64,000 nucleotides of DNA from Ceratorhiza oryzae-sativae (taxonomy: Eukaryota > Basidiomycota > Agaricomycetes > Cantharellales > Ceratobasidiaceae): the NCBI GenBank assembly GCA_030998015.1, contig JARWMV010000022.1, positions 124,001-188,000 of the forward strand. Direction: 5' to 3'. Every line of letters begins with the position of its first letter. The stretch's first letter is position 1. This document shows positions 58,734 through 64,000 of the stretch, piece after piece. A program made the position numbers and the translations under genes. The notes under the pieces were generated by a model that was not told the DNA's origin, searched no databases, and saw only the letters and a list, made by a program, of their open reading frames with translations.

Positions 58734-58759
58734 AGGCGGTGACCTGGTGGGAGGCACTG
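58734..58759. repeat. Outer transposon, right terminal inverted repeat
   Basis: Reverse complement of 50205-50230, 26 of 26 bp, followed by TA. Confidence 0.9.
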
Positions 58760-58974
58760 TACTCGCTTACCCGGTTTTCCGCTCAACTCGCAAAATATTG
58801 AAGAGTCTATTGTATCTAAATAACGTAAAAGTTCGAGTGGATGTCCGAGCGCGGGATAGTAGAGCGTGATGGCTGTGCTTGAGATGAGTCAGCACAGCAA
58901 AGCACGCAGCGCCTCGTTGCATTGAGCAGGACCACCACACCCTAACCACTTGCTATCGCACATTTGCTCTCAAT

Positions 58975-61900
58975 ATGACAACTCAGCATATCGACAAGCC
59001 TCCGGAGACCTTGAGGTATCGCATTCAAGGTATTCACTGGTTCTTGCGTGTGCTCGTCACCCGGCTCATCCTCTCGACCAGAAATCAAGCTACAGCCAGC
59101 CGTTTCCAATTACGACATGAGTCTCAAGGTCCTGGCTGACGGTAATGAAATGTACCGCACGTCTACGGTAAAAAAGGGAGGTGTGCTACACTGGAACAAC
59201 AATATACCCCATATGTGAGGCCGCGGTTCATGTCTCGTCTTAGCGCGCTAATGCTAATATCCTATTCGCAGCGATGTCCACCCTAATTCCCGAATCGAAA
59301 TCCGCGCATACGAGCATAACTATCTCGGCCGCAAACAGCGCGTCTGGGTCGTAGAGTATGGCGTGATGGAACTCGATGAGTCTCTTACTATCAATCGGGG
59401 TAAGTTTCTCTTAGGTCGCGCTGGTCGGTTGCGAGTAAACAACGCCTTTGTAGATTGCAGCCAACCAGGTGTCTCTATAAGCATCATCCACGCTGCCCCT
59501 CAATCGGTGAGCCGCTCATCGTTGGCAAGGAATACATCTTGACTCACAGCTGGATCGCAGAACGAGGATCTGGCGGCCAGGGCGCTATCAAACGCAGCAG
59601 CTATCAACCGACAGAAGCGGCTTCTCAAGAAACTTGGCCCGGCCAGGAGCGTGATAAAAACCTTTCTCGAGTTTGGAGGTGCGGTGTCTGAAGTGAGTCG
59701 ACCTCGGAACCGGGAACCTGAACAAAGCGCTGAGCGTCACTTAGCTGGATCCTCGCGCCAAGGCTGTGTTTGCTATCTTTAATGCGGCTTGGGGGGTACG
59801 TGATCTGGTTTGCCAGCCGTTCCTATGAGATTGGGTTTGAAACGCATACATCGATTATAGAAACTGGAAGCACAAGAAAAGTGCGACGAAAGCGTAGAGA
59901 CACTGGTCGACGAGCTGGCCGATATTCTCCCCTCCGCTGAGGCTGTAAAAAAAGCTGCAAGATTGCCCCAGCTCCGGCAAACCATAGAGGCCATATGGAA
60001 ACTAATTGAAGAAGCTTCACTGTTCGCAATCGATTATAAGTCCACCGGCGAAATCGGTAGGATATTCTTGCCTCATTTCTCCGTTCTTACTGAGTATTTC
60101 GTCAATAGCTTCCACATGGAGAACATTTACAGGCTCCAGCGCCCAGCAAAAGGTCGATGATATGTTGAGCAGGCTCCGGGATCTCAAGGCGACATTTGAT
60201 CGGAGTGTGGGCATTCAAGCCCTCCAGATGTTAGACGAGAACGGTTAGTTCGACGTACAATTGCATCGACTTCCGCGATGGTGACCATGATGGTGCAGCT
60301 CGAAAGATGCTCCTAGAAAAGCTAAGGCCGGTAGGCAAGGCACATTACGATCCAAGTCGTGCCTGCTGGCCTGGGACCCGCGCGGGGATAATCCAAGACC
60401 TCATCCGCTGGGCCGGACGCCCCATCGACTCCGGTGTCTCCACAGGGGGGCAGCGATTTATGTGGGTGCACGGTCAGGCCGGCCTCGGCAAAAGCTCCAT
60501 TGCGACTTCTGTCTGCCGAATTCTAGACGACTCCAAAACTCTTTCGGCTAGTTTCTTCTGTAAACGTGACGAACCAGAACGACGTGACCCACAGCGGATT
60601 CTCTCAACCGTTATATATATGCTGGCTATTAAACATCCCGAGTACGGAGTTGCTCTTCAGAGAGTGCTAGAACAAGACCCGATACTATCAGACTCGCCAA
60701 TGCAGATACAGTTTGAAAAATTGGTTCAAACGGTTCTTGGATCACCAGAACTCTCACAGGACAAAATGCCGGAGACGGTTGTATTGGATGCACTTGACGA
60801 AAGCGGTCCTAGCGACGAGCGCCAGCAGCTTCTTGGATTTCTCTTGAGTCTGTCGAGAATGGTGCCATGGCTGAGGATCATCATCACCAGCCGTCCGGAC
60901 TCCGATATCAAAGAATTCTTTGACCGTAGCGATCAACAATCGTTCGCCATTCGCGACGTATTTTCCCACGACGCGTCTGACGATATACGCGTGTATGTCA
61001 AGCATGTTCTTGATACATCCCCCAAAGCAAAACTACTGTCTGATCTTGCGGCGGAAAGGATCGTCGCGAAAGCCTCGGGGTTGTTCATTTGGGCCCGAAC
61101 TGCGTGCGACCTTGTGTTATCCGATCATGACCCCCCCAAAGCCTTGGAGCTCGTTTTGGATAGCGCGGTGAGCAGTCAGTCGTCCCAAGCACTCGACAAC
61201 CTGTACACTATGGCTGTCGAGGCCAGCAGAGACAGAAGACAGGACCCAAATCGGGCAACAGATGCTGTGCGAAAATGCTTGGGAGCAATTATCGTATGCT
61301 CTACTCGTACACCCTTGTCGATTTCAGAATTAAGCAAGCTATACGGGGGCCAAATGAGCGAGCATTTCTTGCAATCGGTGGTTAGTAGCTTAGGCTCCGT
61401 ACTGTATATCGACCATGGGTTAGGGGATGCTGTGCGTGTATATCACGCCTCGTTCGCCGATTACATCCTCGATTCTAAGAGATCCAAGAAATACAGCGTG
61501 GACCTGAACGAGCAAAACGCACACTTCGCGACTCGCTGTTTATTCGTAATGAAGAGTGCGCTTAGGTTCAATATCTGTGGACTTGAAACCTCGAACAGGC
61601 GTAACAAGGAGGTGGAGGATCTGAAGCAACGGGTAGATGAGAATATCCAACCTCACCTGAGATACTCTTGCACGTATTGGTCCAACCATCTGACCAAAGC
61701 TGGGGAGCAAGAGAGGCCAAATCTGCAGAAAGTGGCGAAAAGATTTCTGTCTGGGACAACTGTGCTGTATTGGATAGAGGTCCTAAGTCTTCTAATGCGA
61801 CTTGACGTGGTATCGTCAAGCATACAAACCCTGCAGGCGTACTATAAGGTGCGTACACGTGCATGGGTTCCACGAGACCCACAGAGAGGTGACACAATGG

Positions 61901-63368
61901 TAACAATGGGTTGCACCTGCAGGAACTAGATATGGAGATGAATGAGATCATGAACGATGTCGATCGTTTTGTGAAAGCATTCTCCATTCCCATCAGACAG
62001 AGCACACCGCACTTGTACACATCAGCTTTGGCCTTTTTACCATCCGCCTCTATGCTTGGGATTGTCAAATCAATGAACTTTCCGAACACGATCCGGATTG
62101 CGCGTGGCACGAGGCAAAAATGGGCTCCATGGTCCCAGCTTATACCTCACGATGAGCTGGTTTTATGTGTCGCATACTCGCCTGATGGTCGTCACATCGT
62201 CTCTGGCTCAAGAGACAAGACAGTGCGAGTGTGGGATGCGCATACAGGTGCTGCAGTTGGTCAACCACTTGCTGGTCACTCACGATCGGTCAACTCTGTC
62301 GCATACTCGCCTGATGGTCGTCACATCGTCTCTGGCTCATCTGACAACACAGTGCGAGTGTGGGATGCGCATACAGGTGCTGCAGTTGGTCAACCACTTG
62401 CTGGTCACTCAGACTGGGTCTGGTCTGTTGCATACTCGCCTGATGGTCGTCACATCGTCTCTGGCTCATCTGACAACACAGTGCGAGTGTGGGATGCGCA
62501 TACAGGTGCTGCAGTTGGTCAACCACTTGCTGGTCACTCAGACTCGGTCAACTCTGTCGCATACTCGCCTGATGGTCGTCACATCGTCTCTGGCTCATCT
62601 GACAACACAGTGCGAGTGTGGGATGCGCATACAGGTGCTGCAGTTGGTCAACCACTTGCTGGTCACTCAGACTCGGTCAACTCTGTCGCATACTCGCCTG
62701 ATGGTCGTCACATCGTCTCTGGCTCAGATGACAAGACAGTGCGAGTGTGGGATGCGCATACAGGTGCTGCAGTTGGTCAACCACTTGCTGGTCACTCACG
62801 ATCGGTCAACTCTGTCGCATACTCGCCTGATGGTCGTCACATCGTCTCTGGCTCAAGAGACAACACAGTGCGAGTGTGGGATGCGCATACAGGTGCTGCA
62901 GTTGGTCAACCACTTGCTGGTCACTCAGACTCGGTCCTTTCTGTCGCATACTCGCCTGATGGTCGTCACATCGTCTCTGGCTCATTTGACAAGACACTGA
63001 GAATCTCAAGTGATCGCAGCTCTTCACTCAACCCTTCACACGACCAGGATCTTCATCAGATCACGCGGGACTCACCGGATTGGTCAGAAGCCCTGTCTCT
63101 CGGTGTGGCACCCAATCCCATTCTTAATCCAAATGTTTCGCGTATGATGCAATTTTGCCAACCTGATGGATGGGTCTCTGTGTCACCTGATGAACTGCTC
63201 TTCTGGTTACCTCCCGAGTATCAACGGCCTGATCTCGATGACTCGCTGATCGTCATTTCTTCTGAAAACATTCCTCGGCCTGTGCGGCTTGATTTCTCAC
63301 ATTTCAGACATGGCACTGACTGGACCAGCGTGTACATAACCACGGAAGGAGCGAGTGGCGAACAGTAG
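58975..63368 (+). CDS. NLR-like protein: C2-like, NACHT and WD40 repeats
   Basis: The model is join(58975..59029,59082..59214,59272..59399,59454..59506,59561..59692,59745..59795,59861..60056,60133..60243,60299..61848,61923..63368): 3,855 nt, 1,284 residues, all phases closing, no frame breaks. Residues about 20-110 look like a C2-like beta domain (LKVLADGNEMYRTSTVKKGG, RIEIRAYEHNYLGRKQRVW). A helical region spans about 120-285. The NACHT NTPase has Walker A GQAGLGKSS (345-353), Walker B VVLDALDES (447-455) and a sensor-like ITSRPDSD. A helical region runs to about 880, then seven 43-residue WD40 repeats (about 886-1187) and a unique tail. Fungal NACHT-WD40 proteins such as HET-E and HET-D act in non-self recognition and trigger cell death; that this one does so is inference. 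It starts 215 bp beyond the outer transposon end. Confidence 0.92.
62169..63010 (+). repeat. Seven near-identical 129-bp WD40 repeats
   Basis: Units begin at 62169, 62298, 62427, 62556, 62685, 62814 and 62943, exactly 129 bp apart. Each encodes VAYSPDGRHIVSGS, then TVRVWDAHTGAAVGQPLAGH. Differences are confined to a few codons: the two residues around the D in GS-x-D-x-T (RDK, SDN, DDK, RDN, FDK) and the linker (SRSVN, SDWVW, SDSVN, SDSVL). The last unit degenerates after KTLRIS. Confidence 0.95.
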
Positions 63369-64000
63369 ATCGTTTATTTCTGAGATTGATTTTGCCTGTA
63401 TCTACCTGTTGACTTGGCCTTGATGGTCTACTTGAAATTTACCGTGGTCAAATTTATTTCAGATTTTTTATTCATGTAGACGTCGTCGAATTCCACTCTC
63501 CGCGAAGTGAGGCTTCGAGAAAATCCTCCTTCGTTGCTGCCAAGGTCGGCCGTACGTATCCGGTGGCAAAAGCCACTGGACCTGCAAGCGTCGCACTAGT
63601 GCTGCCGAGCAGTGATTCAAGTGTCAGGGGAACATGCGCGAGCTGTTACAACTTTACGAAAGGCAGTGTCCGTTTTTTGTAGCATAATACAGCGGTATCG
63701 AACCGAGCAAAGCACTTCTCAGTCTCCCAATCAATTATTTACACGTGTAAGCCCCGCCCGATTTCACGGTACGTGGCATATGCGCGTGAATTGGATGTGT
63801 CTGCATTTGCCGTGTTTGCTGAGGATCATTTCTTTTATGCGCCTCAACGCGTGGATTTCGAATGTCAAACAAGGCGCTGGATGGACTAGTTGCGCGTTTA
63901 GGTATGCTCTCGCAAAATTTGACCATAATTCCTAAGTAGTATTGCAGAGGGCCCGAACGGGGGAGGGGGATCTTGAGAGCTCGCCAAGGGACGCAGCCAC
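63369..64000. other. 3' flank of the NLR gene, no gene seen
   Basis: AT-rich at first, then unassigned. No reading frame with family resemblance is visible. Confidence 0.5.

Larger units (their letters stand above)
50205..58759 (-). mobile_element. Outer TA-flanked DNA transposon (Tc1/mariner-like superfamily), interrupted
   Basis: The ends are a 26-bp perfect inverted repeat starting CAGTGCCTCCCACCAGGTC (50205-50230 and 58734-58759), flanked on both sides by TA (50203-50204 and 58760-58761), the target duplication typical of Tc1/mariner/pogo elements. The element is 8,555 bp, or about 4.04 kb without the nested insertion. It carries one reverse-strand transposase gene split by the inner element. 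Its 5' half is intact in frame, while the 3' half holds stop codons, so the element is not autonomous. Confidence 0.88.

Noticed and set aside
62098..63000. 300-codon open frame overlapping the WD40 repeats, and reverse-strand frames at 62290-62526 and 62806-63027
   Set aside because: Shadow frames created by the 129-bp repeat, whose length is a multiple of three; the WD40 frame is the real one.

Overview
The window reads as nuclear DNA of a filamentous basidiomycete, most likely an agaricomycete of the Rhizoctonia/Ceratobasidium kind. The grounds are dense genes with many 45-65 nt introns, short divergent promoters, a C2-NACHT-WD40 receptor, Ulp1- and DDE-bearing DNA transposons, a many-exon GMC oxidoreductase, a cytochrome P450 and small secreted Cys-rich proteins. 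The genus is inference. Gene models were built by hand: splice phases were added up exon by exon, and where they failed to close this is stated.

Layout. 0.2-20.4 kb is a housekeeping block: an SCI1-like protein, mitochondrial uL2m, the AAA+ ATPase RVB2 (Reptin), eIF2-gamma, an MSC7-type aldehyde dehydrogenase, a 650-bp inverted repeat, eL28, a Sec2-type Rab exchange factor, an unrecognised protein with a hydrophobic hairpin, the head-to-head pair eL21/uS4, and mitochondrial uL10m. 21.7-33.1 kb is accessory: a 21-exon GMC oxidoreductase, a BCS1-type AAA protein divergent from a P450, two small secreted Cys-rich proteins with the same gene plan, a single-pass membrane protein and a coiled-coil protein. 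35.4-49.4 kb is one 14-kb reverse-strand gene for a disordered Pro/Ala/Ser/Thr-rich protein of about 4,450 residues. 50.2-58.8 kb is a nested pair of DNA transposons: an older TA-flanked element whose transposase gene is split by a 4.5-kb TA-flanked element carrying an intact Ulp1 protease-DDE transposase gene. 59.0-63.4 kb is an intact NLR-like gene ending in seven nearly identical WD40 repeats.

How the parts relate. Translation genes dominate the first 20 kb (eIF2-gamma, eL28, eL21, uS4, uL2m, uL10m), several as divergent pairs sharing promoters of 67-211 bp, and many of these promoters carry GTCACGTG. Several conserved genes show single-base frame breaks (SCI1-like, aldehyde dehydrogenase, BCS1), some in short C runs. 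These look more like sequencing indels than gene death, because all other splice phases close once one base is allowed for.

Best candidates for new biology are the nested transposons with the Ulp1-DDE fusion, the giant disordered protein gene, and the NLR with a homogenised seven-repeat WD40 array.
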